Source: Carya illinoinensis
Taxonomy: Eukaryota; Streptophyta; Magnoliopsida; Fagales; Juglandaceae
Length of the DNA: 64,000 bases
Direction of reading: 5' to 3'
Assembly: GCF_018687715.1 (NCBI RefSeq)
Contig: NC_056758.1
Coordinates: 23,230,501 to 23,294,500, forward strand
Part shown: positions 21,748 through 33,599 of the stretch, piece by piece
How the letters are laid out: every line of letters begins with the position of its first letter
How positions within the stretch are numbered: position 1 is the stretch's first letter
The notes under the pieces: generated by a model
Told to the model about the DNA's origin: nothing
Databases searched by the model: none
The model's input: only the letters and a program-made list of their open reading frames with translations
Translations under genes and position numbers: made by a program

Positions 21748-22027
21748 TCTAGATTGGTACATGTTTAGAGAGAATAGACTTTTTGTGCATAATAGTTCTA
21801 TGCATGAGTTGCTTGTGTGTGGAACACATGGAGGTGCTTTGATGGGACATTTTGGTGTAAAGAGGACCTTAGAAATGTTGCATGACCATTGGTGGGAGTG
21901 TTTTTTTTCATTCATTGAGTTTGCATACAGTTGGAGTGGTCACTTAGATGTAAAGAAGAGTTTAGGCGTATTGCATGAACACTTTTGGGAGTATGGTTTG
22001 CTATTCATTGAGGTTGCATGGCCTTAG
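21659..22027 (+). pseudogene. Duplicated zinc-finger/integrase-tail module, copy 1
   Basis: The frame includes FRENRLF and SSMHELLV, the usual approach to the integrase H2C2 finger. Two tandem units follow. Unit 1 (21845-21937, 31 codons) starts GHFGVKRTLEMLHDHWW and ends FIEFAYSWS. Unit 2 (21938-22024) starts GHLDVKKSLGVLHEHFW and ends FIEVAWP before a stop. Each unit fuses the His half of the zinc finger to the segment that normally follows the integrase core, so the CxxC half and the Asp/Asp/Glu core are absent. The units match the first and second units of copy 3 better than each other. Confidence 0.8.
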
Positions 22028-22033
22028 TGAAAT

Positions 22034-24236
22034 TGTGACGCCCCCAAATCCCCACGCACAGACACGGGGAAATCGAGACGTCCGGATGATGACAACCCGG
22101 GTCACCACCCTATCGACGAGTGCCAAGTGTGTGTAAGAGCAACAAATGTGCAAAAGGAAACGCAGTGGATAACGAAAGTCATATAACTAAGTACCAGAAT
22201 TTTTCTTAATATAATACAAGCTGTTTAAAACATACATAAATAAAATACTACATAACACAAATATAGTTTTAAAAACAGCTACAAAGCATAACTTCAACTC
22301 AAAACTCCGGCGGAGCCGCATCCTCGGGCTCAGCCTCCTCCTCCTCCTCGAATCCTACACCAAAATCTATGGAACCAAAAATGGCGCCGCAGGTAAGTAA
22401 AATCCAAACACCACCAGATAAAAACATATTAAACTCAAACAATATGCATGAAGTATGCCTAATGCACATGTCTCATAAACCACATCTCAAAACCCATAAA
22501 AACATATTTTTCCGCGCACGCCAAAAATCACATTTGGCCCACATCCATCTCAAACCATTATCCGATTAATCTGTATGCACCATGACCTCCCCTAGGGGTC
22601 ATCCGCACACCCTGGCTCCAGTGCCACACCGCAGGTTATGACCACACATGTGACACCTAACGAACGATGCCTAGTTCCGCGCCCCGCGCGTTCGTAGCCA
22701 AGCATCCTCTAGCCCTCGCCAGCGAAGGGCCACGGAGTCAGTGCGTAGAGCGATACCCAGTTCCGTGCCCGGCGCGTTCGTAGCCAAGCATCCCCTAGCC
22801 CCCGCTCCCGTTGTCGCCCAGCGACAAATCAGGGGACGTCACTCAGTTTATTCCGCTCCCGAGTGACCAGAGGAGCTCCACCGAGATAATACTCCATCCC
22901 GGCTTGGGGTCATGATACACACGCACCCGAAAATCCACTTATGCCAATAAAACAGGTTTTTCTCAATTAAATAAAAACGCATGTGCTTGCACCATGTAAA
23001 TGCGATATCAATGCACAAAATAATCAATCATCCATAAATCAATAAAACAACAACTCCTTCCTCCATCCATCCGACCCCCGAGCTCCTCAGACTCAGTCCG
23101 GAATCAACCAACCAGCAGATAAATAATTATTGAATGAGCAAAATATATTTAAATCTAAAAGTAGGGTTTGGAAAATACTTACAGCGCTATATGGTATTTT
23201 TAGAAAGCTTGCGGCGTTGCAAATGGCGGAAGGAAAGCAACGTAACAGTGAAATTTCACTGTGACCGTGGGTTGTAAAATAACCACTTTTGAACGGGGAC
23301 AAACCAAGGCTCGGGATTGATAGGGAAGGGTCTAAGGATGCTTATGAAGCTAGTGGAAGTGGAGGTTGGCTGTGGGTGGCGGCGAAAACGGTGGTTGAAG
23401 GCCAAAAAGGGGCTGAACGGAGTTGAGCTCGTGGAAGCTGCTCCGGCAACGGATAGAGGCCAGAAATGGGTGGTTTAGGTCGGCAAGAGGTAGGGGAAGA
23501 AGCTGTGAAGAGATGGTGGCCGGAGGTGGTGCGACGGCGCCGGAATCGGTGAAAAACCGTATGGCTTGGCGGAGCTCGTGGTGGCTAACGGTGGCTCGGA
23601 TGGAGGTGAAACTTGGTGGGGATGTTCAAAGGTGAGAGGGGAAGAAAAATGGGTGGGTGGTGTAGGCCACGCTGCCGGCGAGCGGCGGTTCTGAGCTGCG
23701 AAAGCAACCGGCGACAGGGGCAAAAATAAAGCAGGTGCAGTGACTTCCAGCGGCTCGCGGTGGCTAACGGCTAGTCCGATGGCTCTGAAAATTGGTGGGG
23801 ATGATCTCTGGTGGAAGGGAAAGATAATGGTGGTGGTGGTGCACTAAACGGTGGCCGGACGGCAGAGAACTGGGCGGTCAAAGGGGTAGCGACGGGAAGG
23901 AGAAAAAGAAGCTGTTCGGCGTATGCGGGAGAGAAAGGAGAAGAAAGAAGAAGAAAAGAAAGAAAAAGAAAGAAAAAGAAGGAAAAAGGAAAAAGAAAAA
24001 GGAAAAAAAAAAGAAAAGATGAGGGAAAAGAAATGAGGTCCAGTCCTCACTCCGGAAACCAAAACTGATCCGCCGAAAACGATTTTAAAAACCGTAAAAC
24101 GACTAAATAAATTAAACACAACATCAAATAAATTAAAACCAATTTAAAATACAATAATTTAAAATAAAAGAACTATTATATTAAATAAATTAAAAAGCGC
24201 CTTCAGTGAAAATACAAGTAAAAATGGGTCATCACA
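22034..24236 (-). mobile_element. Solo LTR, family A
   Basis: 2203 bp starting TGTGACGCCCCC and ending GGGTCATCACA, flanked by GAAAT at 22029-22033 and 24237-24241. It aligns along its length with the LTR at 7880-10050, in the same orientation. The GC-rich 3' third yields long reading frames on both strands (23423-24119) that also appear in the other LTR copies and are not genes. The antisense splice-donor consensus is at 22390-22398. Confidence 0.93.
22299..22427 (-). CDS. Putative 42-codon acidic reading frame in family A solo LTR
   Basis: ATG at 22427, TGA at 22299, 42 codons. The start (MFLSGGVWIL) and end (EPEDAAPPEF) match the other copies. Residues 10-18 are read in a different frame, because one base was lost near GGATTTTACTT and one gained in CCATTTTTGG, so the total length is unchanged. 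This could be chance or constraint. Confidence 0.3.
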   Translation of the reverse strand: MFLSGGVWILLTCGAIFGSIDFGVGFEEEEEAEPEDAAPPEF

Positions 24237-24241
24237 GAAAT

Positions 24242-24718
24242 TTTGGCAAGTATAGGGTCAGTTTTCGAAATACTAGTTCTTGAACCCTTTTGATATGAAC
24301 ATCTTCCTTACTTATGCAATTCCTAACTTAGAACAACATTTATTACGGCCGCACCAATTTTCTAAGCATCCGAAAAGTTTGTAAGTTAGCCTCTAACTTA
24401 CTCTTAGATAATTTATTTATAATTCTTATATAAACGCTACATTTATATTAGAAATGCTATTTTAGCATGAAAGGTTATGTGCGACATTGAGTATTTGATT
24501 AAATGCTTACATGACATGTGAAATTTTCACAATTTTTAGCATATTGCATATAAATTTCATTTCTACATGAAAGTTTGCTACATATGCACATGTCATGAAA
24601 TATACTTTTTAAGCATAGAATGAAAATGAATTTTGTCATAACCCCAAAGGCTAGGATGAGGAATTATTCTAGTGGAACTCTTCTATCCACTTTAGATTGA
24701 ATAAAAATGGAGTGGTAA
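24242..24718 (+). repeat. Sense fragment of family D LTR
   Basis: It contains GTAAGTTAGCCTCTAACTTAC near 24381 and GGCTAGGATGAGGAATTATT near 24649, both shared with 1130-1530. No coding. The next segment is the same family in the opposite orientation. Confidence 0.5.
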
Positions 24719-27249
24719 TGTGATGCCCACAGCCCCCACTTGGGATTAGAAGGTCACTGAAGCGTTAAAACATGTAACTCAAGCTTACATACCCCTAGTA
24801 CATGAGAAATAAGATACAATGCACCTATTTTTCTAGTAGTATGCAGTAAACCGCAAAAAAAAACAATTCTTTTACTACATAGGTCAAAAGGTAAAATAAT
24901 TATTATGGTACCGAAGCACAATAATCTCAAAAAATATTTAATCTCATAAAAACCATTTAAAGCATAGTTGTTTTTCAAAGACTCTCAAAAACACAGGACC
25001 ATCATTGAAAGTCATCAAAAAATATTCTTTTTTTCATTGTCTCCATGATCCCTTGTCAAAATATCAACTAGCTAGGCCATTTCTATTCAGCCTTATCTCT
25101 GTTCAAAATCCTCCTTATTTCCTCAAAGAGTTGTAACACTTTAGTGATAAACTGGTCGACGACTTCCTACCTATCCAAAATGGATGGTTCTGATGAGCTC
25201 TCATGACTCTTCAGGGTCTCCCTAGGTATCCTGGAAGTTGGCCTCTTGTGCTTCCCTATGGTCTCCTTCTTGCGTTCCTGTTACAACTTCTGCCATTCCG
25301 AGTGGGGAATGGTAGTAGAAAATATCACAATGAAATTTCGAGAAATCTCAGTAAGTAACATACAATAGATATCATATCATAGGAATACAAGAGCAAACCA
25401 TAATGAATACATGGACATGAACTTTACTCATACAATTTTGACCTTTCAAAAGTTAATGTGTAACTTTGAAATAGATAACATGTAACAGAAATCTTTCAAA
25501 CTTTTTCAGAAAAATGTCTTTTCATCTTTTCATTCTTGGTTCTTAAACATGTAACATATGAGCTCGAGTTTTTGATCATATAACATAGCATATCTTGGAG
25601 CTCAAGGCCTTATTCTTAAATTAAACATATGATTGGATACCTCAAGGCTCCCTTACGTACCGTGTGTTTCCCGCAAGTTACCACATCAACCAAACTTTGA
25701 CCAAGGTAACTACGTCTTATTCTTAAACATACATAGTACGGCAGTCAGCATTTTTGCCTTCACCATATGGCACCCACTAACTTTAGGTGCAACCTTGCTC
25801 CAATATCCTTTTCTTTTTAGGAACCATTCCAGGTTCGTCGACTGTACTTCGTTGACCAAGGAGCTACCACTCTATTTTAATCACTCCTGAGTGGATGGAG
25901 GAATTCCGTTAGGGCATTCCCCCATCCTAACAAATGGAGTTATGACAAAACTTTAATCTGTTTTCTTTTAAAAACAATTTCATAAACCCAATCGATGTGA
26001 CATGCACTATGATACCTTGCTCTTTTCATGAAACATGTACTCATGTATGCCAAGACATTATGAAAAGTATACATCATGTAGTTATGTGCAACCATATACA
26101 TCTCGCATTACGGCTTGAAAATATTAGAACATATGACCATGTTCTCATTCAATTAAAACAATGACATTTAACAAACAAACAAGGAACAAAGCAATTACTC
26201 TACCTCATATACTATGCATCGCCGAAACAAACAAACTTTAATATGCATGGATATTCATTTACTTTATGAACTTGGAGCTTTAAACATACTTGATAACGCA
26301 TCAAACATAGGAATGGCCGAAACATACAGACAATTGTATACACAAATATTCAATCCTTTCATCAACTTGGAATCTTCTAATACACTGGGTTAAGCATCAC
26401 TAATAAACATACACATGGCTGAATCATGCATGTGAATATACATATATGATCAGTCAATCATTCCATGAACTTAAACTTCTAACAGTTTTGGTTAGGCATC
26501 AAACACCAACATGTGCGTCAAAACATACGAATCCAAATACTAGATGTAGCATCACAACTCATTTGGATGGTGTAAATCAAATAGCAACAAACCAATCAAA
26601 TACTAGGGCACCCACTAGCTTTAGGTACAACCCCGCTTTGGTATCCTTTTTTCTTTGGGAACCATTCGAGACCGGCGACTATACTTCATTGACCCAAGGG
26701 TTACCATTTCATTTTAATCACTCCTGAGTGGACAGAGAAGTTCCACTAGGGCATTCCCCCGTCTTAGCATTTGGAATTGTGACAAAACTTTAAGTGACTC
26801 TTTTTCTTTTTAGAAATGGTTTCACAAAACCAATGCATATGACATGGACTATGAAACTTTGAGCTTTCATGAGACACATACTAATGCCTGTCGAGACTTA
26901 ACAAAGCCATACATCAAGAAATCATGCATAACAATATACATTTCACGTTACAGCTTGAAAATATTAGAACATATGACCATATTCTTAATCATAAATTCTA
27001 AGGCATTTGATCAAGAAGCAAACATTCACAACTTCATGTGTATTATGCAATGGCCAAAATGTACAAACACTAGCATCCATAAGAATTAGTTTTATGCCTT
27101 TAAAACTTTAATCACATCATGCTAACCCTTCATCCATGGTCATCGCCGAGACTTATCATTCTTGAATATACAATACACCAACTTTCATGAACTTAGAATC
27201 TTCCAATATGTTTAACAAAACTTTATCAATGAACCTCCATGTATAGTTG
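24719..27249 (-). repeat. Antisense family D sequence with internal duplication
   Basis: It begins TGATGCCCACAGCCCCCAC, which looks like an LTR end read backwards. The block at about 25775-26170 is repeated at about 26605-27000, about 830 bp apart. Shared words include CACTCCTGAGTGGA, AGGGCATTCCCCC and GGCTTGAAAATATTAGAACA (second copy CAGCTTGAAAATATTAGAAC). The same words inverted occur near 24640-24710. Small reading frames at 25633 and 26446 are the two copies of one non-coding block. I see no gene. Confidence 0.5.
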
Positions 27250-28860
27250 AAGACATTTAAAAAAAAAGAGTTAGGGCCACCTATCCAAGAGTGACCTCTC
27301 CCCAATTTTATTAGTAACCCTCACTTGTAGCGAAGGAAAACCATTTTTACAAATCAAGCATATGGGGTACAAAAAGAAGAAACCAGCATGCAAAAAAAGA
27401 CCAAACCAGAATAAATAAAAACAAGAGCAACGAAACCTCAAGCAAAAGACAAACGAGACTAACCAAAATGAGGCGAAGGCATCCCTAAGTAGTCCATGCG
27501 AATAAGCCCACACAACGCTCGGGGAGTCTATGTCAAGTGGGAAAAAACCGAATCAATACCAGAAGCCCCATGCTTCGCCAACCAACCTGCAACTTTATTT
27601 CCCTCATGAAAAGCATGGTGAACTGAACAAGTCATGGAACTCATAATGTCAAGAATTTCCTCCCATAAATCCTCCAGGTACCACACTCCACATCTTTTAC
27701 TCCTCCACCAAGAAATAACAGTCATAGAATCAAGTTTAATTTTCACATAATTGAAAGATAAAGATTTACAAACCTGGAGTTCATAAAGGAGAGCTAAAAG
27801 CTCTACCTGATTATTAGAGCATGTACCAAAGAAAGAAGAAAAGGCATGTATTAAATTACCATGAGCATTTCTAATAATCTCACCCACACCTGAGGCGCTT
27901 GAATTGCCCAAACTACTACTGTTTGTGTTTAGTTTAACCCAACCCGCCTGTGGGCATTGCCAAGCAATAACTGTGCAACGCCGAATGGGAGGGAACACAG
28001 GCTGGACATGCAAACTCTCAAGTATCTACAAATCAAATCTAGAAATGTGAGAACTACTATGCATATCATGACAAATAAGACTAATCCACCGTCGAGTAGA
28101 GTGAATAATATCAGGGGCAAATTCAAAGCGTCCCTTCATACGCACCAAACAATGCCTTCGCTAGATTCTCTAGAATAATCCCCACAATAATGCCAACTTG
28201 AGATGATGATTTTACACAGCAAAACTAAGTATGCACTATGTCTTTCCAGTTGCAGCCAATCAGAATACTAAGGTTAGCACCAAAATAACGCCAAACGGTG
28301 CTGGAAATTTCACCTGCTGGTCTTCATAGTGACTGTTAGCACAACAATCACAATGAGAAATAATAGGAATGCCAATATGGCAAAGATGATAATCCATGCT
28401 CAAAGCCATATACCAAGCTTTCCACATATTGATGGACATTTTAAAAGGAAGACTCTAATGCCACATCCAAGACTGCCCATCTGGAGTGCCACCCCTTATA
28501 CGAACACAATCCCAAGCTGACTTGGTGGAAAGCAGGCCGTTATCACTTTGGTCTAGATCAACACATCCAAACTTGGTCTAGTCTTACAAATATCCTCTAA
28601 GATACCATCAAGGTTTTCCTGGCCCACTAACTAGAGAATAAAATCTACATGCCAGCTATTAGATAATTTGCAATCCTTAACTTTAAGAAGAGGATGACCC
28701 ACAATATGCATATCATTAACTAAAGGACCGCTATCCTACCATTTATCATACCAGAAGAAAACATTTCCTTCCTTTAGGTGCCACTTAAAATTATTCAAAA
28801 CCAAAGGAAGGGAAATCATTTTCCAAAAACTCTAGTTTAATCCTATAAAAGATTCAGTAA
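27250..28860 (-). mobile_element. 5'-truncated LINE: RT tail, zinc-binding domain and RNase H
   Basis: On the minus strand the order is: remnants of the region after the RT, a zf-RVT-like segment (STKSAWDCVRIRGG, then SHCDCC near 28345), and an RNase H domain, followed by a 3' untranslated end with GTTACTAATAAAATTGGGG near 27300. This is the 3' third of an L1-type plant LINE. Its upstream part is absent, as is usual for incomplete target-primed reverse transcription. I could not define a target duplication. The host sequence is family D. Confidence 0.75.
27528..28013 (-). pseudogene. RNase H domain of a LINE
   Basis: The 161-codon open frame matches the RNase H type found at the C-terminus of many plant LINE ORF2 proteins (and in domesticated relatives). 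It has GWVKLNTNSSSLGN near 24-37 (Asn where the family has catalytic Asp), GVGEIIRNAHGNLIHAF near 42-58, NNQVELLALLYELQVC near 67-82 with the catalytic Glu, IKLDSMTVISWW near 91-102 with an Asp, and GNKVAGWLAKHGA near 140-152 (Gly where Asp is usual). Two of the four acidic positions are changed, so it is probably inactive. It continues a truncated LINE and is not a host gene. Confidence 0.8.
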
Positions 28861-29291
28861 TACAACAACCTCCATGACCATGTTAAGAATCATGCAATCT
28901 GAACCCTAAATATGGCCTTTCATTCCATTTTCACAATATAAACTAACAAAAATAAACCATTTTAATCATAGGTTAAACAATCATACAAGGATCTGATTAT
29001 ATCACATGGAAGAATATAATCATTGCAAGTATAATCATACAACCAAACAACAAGAGAGTTCACATGACATATACATAAAATATCAACTACAAATTAGAAA
29101 TTTACTTACAAAAATCCACAATCGATACATGAGCAAGCTGAAAATATATATAACAATCATTAGGATTGGTTATTCAAAAACCCTAACTCGTGTAAGTGAG
29201 TATTGTGCTCTTGACAGTTTTCCAAGAAAAAGGCTCCCAATATTCGGACCTCCCTTCCTTAAGTCCGAATCTTGCAAAAACTAAAACCCAA
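28861..29291 (-). repeat. AT-rich family D-like remainder
   Basis: No gene is visible. The sequence looks like the continuation of the antisense LTR region cut by the LINE fragment. Short reading frames (for example 29006-29284) have no recognisable domain. Confidence 0.35.
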
Positions 29292-30106
29292 TGATGCAAA
29301 CCAAGGAGCTGGACATGTTGATCATACACGTGGGAATGGAGCTGAATTTGCACAAGACCCTTTGTCACTTCCTAGTAGCCCAATTACAAGACTTAGAGCC
29401 AAACATTTCAGTGAAGCAATAAATGGGCTAATCCAAGAGAATTGGGCTAATTCTAAAAAGACCAAGATGGGTTCAAATAATAATCAAGGCTGAGTCCATG
29501 TCATCAAAGCAATTGAAGAGGCTAATTAGCATGCAAAAACATGACCAACATGGTTTGACCATTAAAGAGCGTGAATTTGTTGAGTTTTAAGGATATTAAA
29601 TAGGGGAATGCTGATGGTCTTAGCTCCATGTTAAATACATTGAATTTAGTCATTTAGTTATTTTTTACTACCTTTGAAGTCCAAGAGGCCGAAAAACGTG
29701 GGGACTTATTTATATTGATGTTTGTGTTGCTTTTAAAGCTGAGTTATGACTTTTCCTATTCTTGGAGGGTTGTTCCAAGTATATAGCATGGGCTTTACGA
29801 ACTTTGTAGGAAGATTTGGCTTTTAGAAAATTATTATCATTGTGAGGTCTTGTGTTCCTCTTCATTCTTGAAAGAACTCTTGAACTTATCAAGTTAATCT
29901 TGTGGCATTCAAACAATCAAACTTATCACCTTGATTCTTGAGAGATTCTTAGATTTCTTGATGTGGCGTTTCAATCCTTCGTAGTCTTGGTTTTCATCTA
30001 GTTAGGTGACGGGTCAAGGCTCAACAAATCTTGTCTACACGATCTTGGGGTTCCAAACCATCATTGTTATTGGGTTTCATCACAATTGTTGGTGGAGTTC
30101 ATATCA
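29292..30106 (+). repeat. Diverged family B-like LTR
   Basis: 815 bp starting TGATGCAAACCAAGGAGC and ending GGAGTTCATATCA, followed by TTTGGCATCA, which resembles the start of a primer site. The internal phrase AGACTTAGAGCCAA and the following AGTGAAGCAAT parallel AGATTGAGAGCCAAGAAGAG of family B. Only about 11 bp of interior remains before family C sequence starts. Confidence 0.65.
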
Positions 30107-30117
30107 TTTGGCATCAC

Positions 30118-30705
30118 TAATATAGCACATACTTCACACCCACACTTTACAACTCAGTCCACAACACTACACAGCACACTACACAATTACGCCCAACACT
30201 TCACTAGATAGGGAACTCCAGAATTATGCATAGCACAGTCCATAACCAACCAACTAACATCTAACATAAATAACAAGGGAGGGAGGGTTATACCATCGTC
30301 AGGATTAACCCATGCGTTGCTCACTACCCGACACGGTCAAAGGTATTAGACGGGTTGTATGTGGCGGCTAAACCATGTACGGTGGCCATTTGGTGTCTGT
30401 TTTGGGAATCTGGGAGTTGTTTGGGCATTGGGCTAGGCTATTAGACGTTGGGTTGAGGTCCTAGGGTGGTGGCCTCGTGGTGGTGCCGAGGTGGCACACA
30501 GTGGAGGTACGTTGGCTCATGGAAGAGCTTGTGTCGTGGGTTTCAACAAGGGAAATGGGTGGGAGAGCTTGGATGGCTGTTGTGAGGCATGGAGGGGCTT
30601 GAGAGGGTCTTAGTGGAGCTATGGTGGTGATGGGGGAGGCGGCATGATGGCTGGAGGGCGGTAGATCTAGGCCGAGGGTCATGGAAGACCCGTAAGAGCC
30701 TCATT
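30118..30705 (-). repeat. Antisense fragment of family C LTR
   Basis: GGGTTATACCATCGTCAGG (30286) and the ACCATGTACGGTGGCC block mirror 16686 and 36300 in reverse. The minus-strand reading frames at 30461-30746 are the CCACC-rich LTR block again. It meets a sense fragment of the same LTR near 30706. Confidence 0.6.
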
Positions 30706-31374
30706 CTGTGTGCTGAACCTCGATGGCATATTTCTAAAGATACCAAGCAGATTTTTAAAGCAATCCCAGTAGTTTTAAGTTTATGAATATTTTAAATGTC
30801 TTGAAAATATTTATATGTAACATTTTCAGTGTTACCGGTATGAGCTTATTTTTAAATAACACAATTATAAAATTTTTGAAGAGCTCCAAAAATATTATAA
30901 TTGTGAAAAATTGTTTAAATTTAAGTGATTTCGATCATTTAAAAATATTACGAGATTTAAAATATGTTGAAAACTCTAAATTAAATTAAATGGTTTTATT
31001 CTCTTCAACTGATTAACAAGACTTCATCATTTTAATTAAGGATGAAGGAATATTATTTTATGAACTTTAGTTCATAAAATAATATTCTATCTTAATTAAT
31101 CTCTGTGTTTTAAATGACATAAATGCTTACGCATTTTCAAATCAGCATTTAAACTCACCGTTATATTGTTTTGTGGATCCCAAGACGAAGGGCCTGGATT
31201 AAATACCCAAAACCTTACCATTTTTCCCTCACTTTTTCCTTTCCTTTCTCTCTCCTCTCCCTCTCTCCCTACTCGACAGTATCCGCTCTCCCCCCTAGCC
31301 GAGCTTGCTCTTCTCCTCCCAGCTCAGTCGCCGGCCACCATTAATCACGGCCACCAACTGCGAACTCCCCAGCA
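30706..31374 (+). repeat. Sense fragment of family C LTR
   Basis: The sequence parallels about 34790-35460 of the intact LTR, starting at TGCTGAACCTCGATGGCATA, through a strong hairpin and AGGGCCTGGATTAAATACCC. It ends where an antisense family B LTR begins. No coding is visible. Confidence 0.7.
31048..31087. other. Perfect 18-bp hairpin in family C LTR
   Basis: GAATATTATTTTATGAAC (31048-31065) and GTTCATAAAATAATATTC (31070-31087) are exact inverted repeats around a 4-base TTTA loop. The counterpart at 35123-35160 keeps the stem although one base pair is changed on both arms. Confidence 0.9.
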
Positions 31375-32110
31375 TGATATGAACCCGCGTAATTGGAATC
31401 CCTTGAACCCACAATCAATTTGAAAACTCACCCAAGAAAGCCAAAATCAAGTCAATAGATGGAAGAATCTAGATCTGTTGAAGAACCCGTTTCAAGAACC
31501 TAGATTATATTAAAATCTAGACCCGTTGAAGAAGCTATTTTAAGAACCCAGATTACAAAGGAGGAACATCACAAAGGTTGTGATTTACTTTTAATAAGTT
31601 CAATAGTTCAATCAAGAACAAGAGGAGATAAACTCAACTCACAATGAATAAAATTCATCAAATTTTATAAACTTTCATATCTTCAAAATGAGGTAATAAA
31701 GAGTATTTAAACTAAAAACCTCACAAAACCCTAGGTAAAATAAAGCCCCATCTTCCAAAAATGCCCCTGAGTGAAACCCTAGCTCAACAAAATAAAAACT
31801 TTTCCAACATGCCCTTAAGTCCTTTTCATAATAAACTCAATTATTATAAACTAATAAAATAAGTTCTTTAAATGAATTAAATAGGTTGAAAATCTTCAAG
31901 TGCCTAAAGCCTTTAAGTCATGTTGTTGCCCTCTTCTATAGCTTGTATCAAATGAATCAAAAATATATATTTCAAGCCCATCTTGATTGTTGGGCTCTTG
32001 CTAGACACGTTCCAAGGGGATTGTACCAATCCTTGCATTGTTTCATTGCTCTTGAACTTGTGATGGCCCCATCTGAAACTTACAAAGGATCTCTAAGGCT
32101 CAATCCTTTC
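31375..32110 (-). repeat. Truncated antisense family B LTR
   Basis: It begins TGATATGAACCCGCG and proceeds antisense to about AGGCTCAATCC, lacking the LTR start. A sense LTR half follows at once, so the two form an inverted pair whose arms (about 31375-31760 and 32111-32484) can anneal. Confidence 0.8.
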
Positions 32111-32486
32111 ACCTAGGGTTTTGTGAGTTTTTAGTTTAAATACTCTTAAAGAGTAGCCTCATTTTAAACAATATATGAAAGTTAATGAAAATTGATGAAT
32201 TTTATTCATTGTGAGTTGAGTTTATCTCCTCTTGTTCTTGATTGAACTTTTGAACTTTTGAACTTATCAAAGGTAAATTACAACCTTTGTGTCGTTCCTC
32301 CTTTGTAATTTGGGTTCTTGAAACGGGTTATTCAATAGGTCTAGATTTTAATATAATTTAGATTCTTGGAACGTGTTCTCAACGGGCCTAGATTCTCCAT
32401 CCATTGACTTGATTTTGGTTTTCTTGGGTGAGTTTTCAAATTGATTATGGGTTCAACATATTCCAATTCCACGGGTTCACATCATT

Positions 32487-32499
32487 TAGTATTCAGAGC
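32487..32499 (+). promoter_or_regulatory. tRNA-Met-like primer binding site, copy 2
   Basis: TAGTATTCAGAGC follows two bases after the LTR end at 32484. It resembles the complement of initiator tRNA-Met (TGGTATCAGAGC) with an extra T and one change. Confidence 0.65.
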
Positions 32500-33309
32500 A
32501 AGGTTTCCAATCAGGTTTGATTCTATCTTTTATTTATTGAATCTTTAATTCTAGGGCTTCATCGTTCTTAGGTTGTAAAAAAAAAAAAAAAAAAATTGTA
32601 GAAATTTCCTTGTTCCTAGGGCTGCCAAATTATTCTATCATTAGGGAGGGTTCATTTTGTTTTGGTCTTGGGTTGCCATATTGATTAGGGGCTGAAAATT
32701 GAATAATCTAGGATTTTAAAATTTTAGGGTTTCTTACATCTCCAAGTTTGTCAATTGCTTAAAGTGCCGTTATATTGATTATTTTATATTCCTTGTCAAA
32801 TTTGTGTGTTTGAATTCAATTGTATGATTGTTACAATTGAATATTGCTGTTTGTGATTGAATTGGTGAGAAAAGAAAAGAAAAGGAAGGAAAAGAAAACA
32901 ATATAAAAGAAAACAAAGGAAAATTAAATTAAATTAAAAAAAATAATTGAGCCTTATCATCAAATGGGCTAAAATATCAGTCTAGTTGGTATCTTATTTT
33001 GTAATTGCTCTTTCCTCCGTATCAATTCCTTGAGTCTCATGTAATTTTTTTCTTTCCATATTTCTCTTGTTCTTGTTTCTTGGACCTAATTACTAGTTGA
33101 AATAAAATAAAGTTGTATTGTCTTGATTGAGTTCAATTAGTTCTTAACTTGAGTGGGAAAAATCTTGAGGTAAAAGGCAAGAGAGTGTGAGATCATTATC
33201 AGGAAAAAGCTAATTAAGAGTAAAACACGTGTGGAGTACCATTATTCGAGTGTAAACACGTAAGGGAGTGTGTGAGGTCTTTTTTCTACTAACATTCTTT
33301 TTTGTTCAA
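32500..33309 (+). other. Leader of family B copy 2
   Basis: The AT-rich leader is homologous to 19258-20087, with an A run at 32578 and AAAGAAAAGAAAAGG near 32870. No coding. Confidence 0.55.
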
Positions 33310-33599
33310 AGCATACGATGTCTCATAAAAATGACTCATCACCAAAGGGGATATAGTACATAACTCATTCTTTGTGTTGTAGTCCATGCAACAAAAGTTT
33401 GAACGGTTGAATTTGACGTTGAGGGAAGTGAGGGATAGGATGGATCAATGAGGTGCAGTGATTAGAAATCTATAAGATGGGAGAGATAGGAGGAGACGTG
33501 AGCCTAATATTGAGAATAGGTATGATAAAAATGAAGAGTATGGTGAGTCTCTTGTTGTCAAGTGTGCTCTCAATACACAATTTAAGATGGATGATATAG

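Larger units (their letters stand above)
18425..22028 (+). mobile_element. Non-autonomous Ty3/gypsy element, family B copy 1
   Basis: It comprises a 5' LTR, a primer site, a long leader, a short gag-like piece, protease, a Lys/Glu-rich stretch, and a fused pol remnant without reverse transcriptase, followed by a duplicated zinc-finger/integrase module. It stops near 22028 against a family A solo LTR, so the integrase tail, polypurine tract and 3' LTR are lost. The deletion joining the RT start to the RNase H end is the same as in copies 2 and 3. The protease sequence (SCTNLAS, HILLGRPWQ) marks a plant chromovirus-like gypsy lineage. Confidence 0.85.

Noticed and set aside
27528..28013. Host gene for an RNase H-like protein
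   Set aside because: It is preceded by zf-RVT-like sequence and followed by a LINE 3' end, with two acidic catalytic positions altered. It is a truncated LINE, not a domesticated gene.
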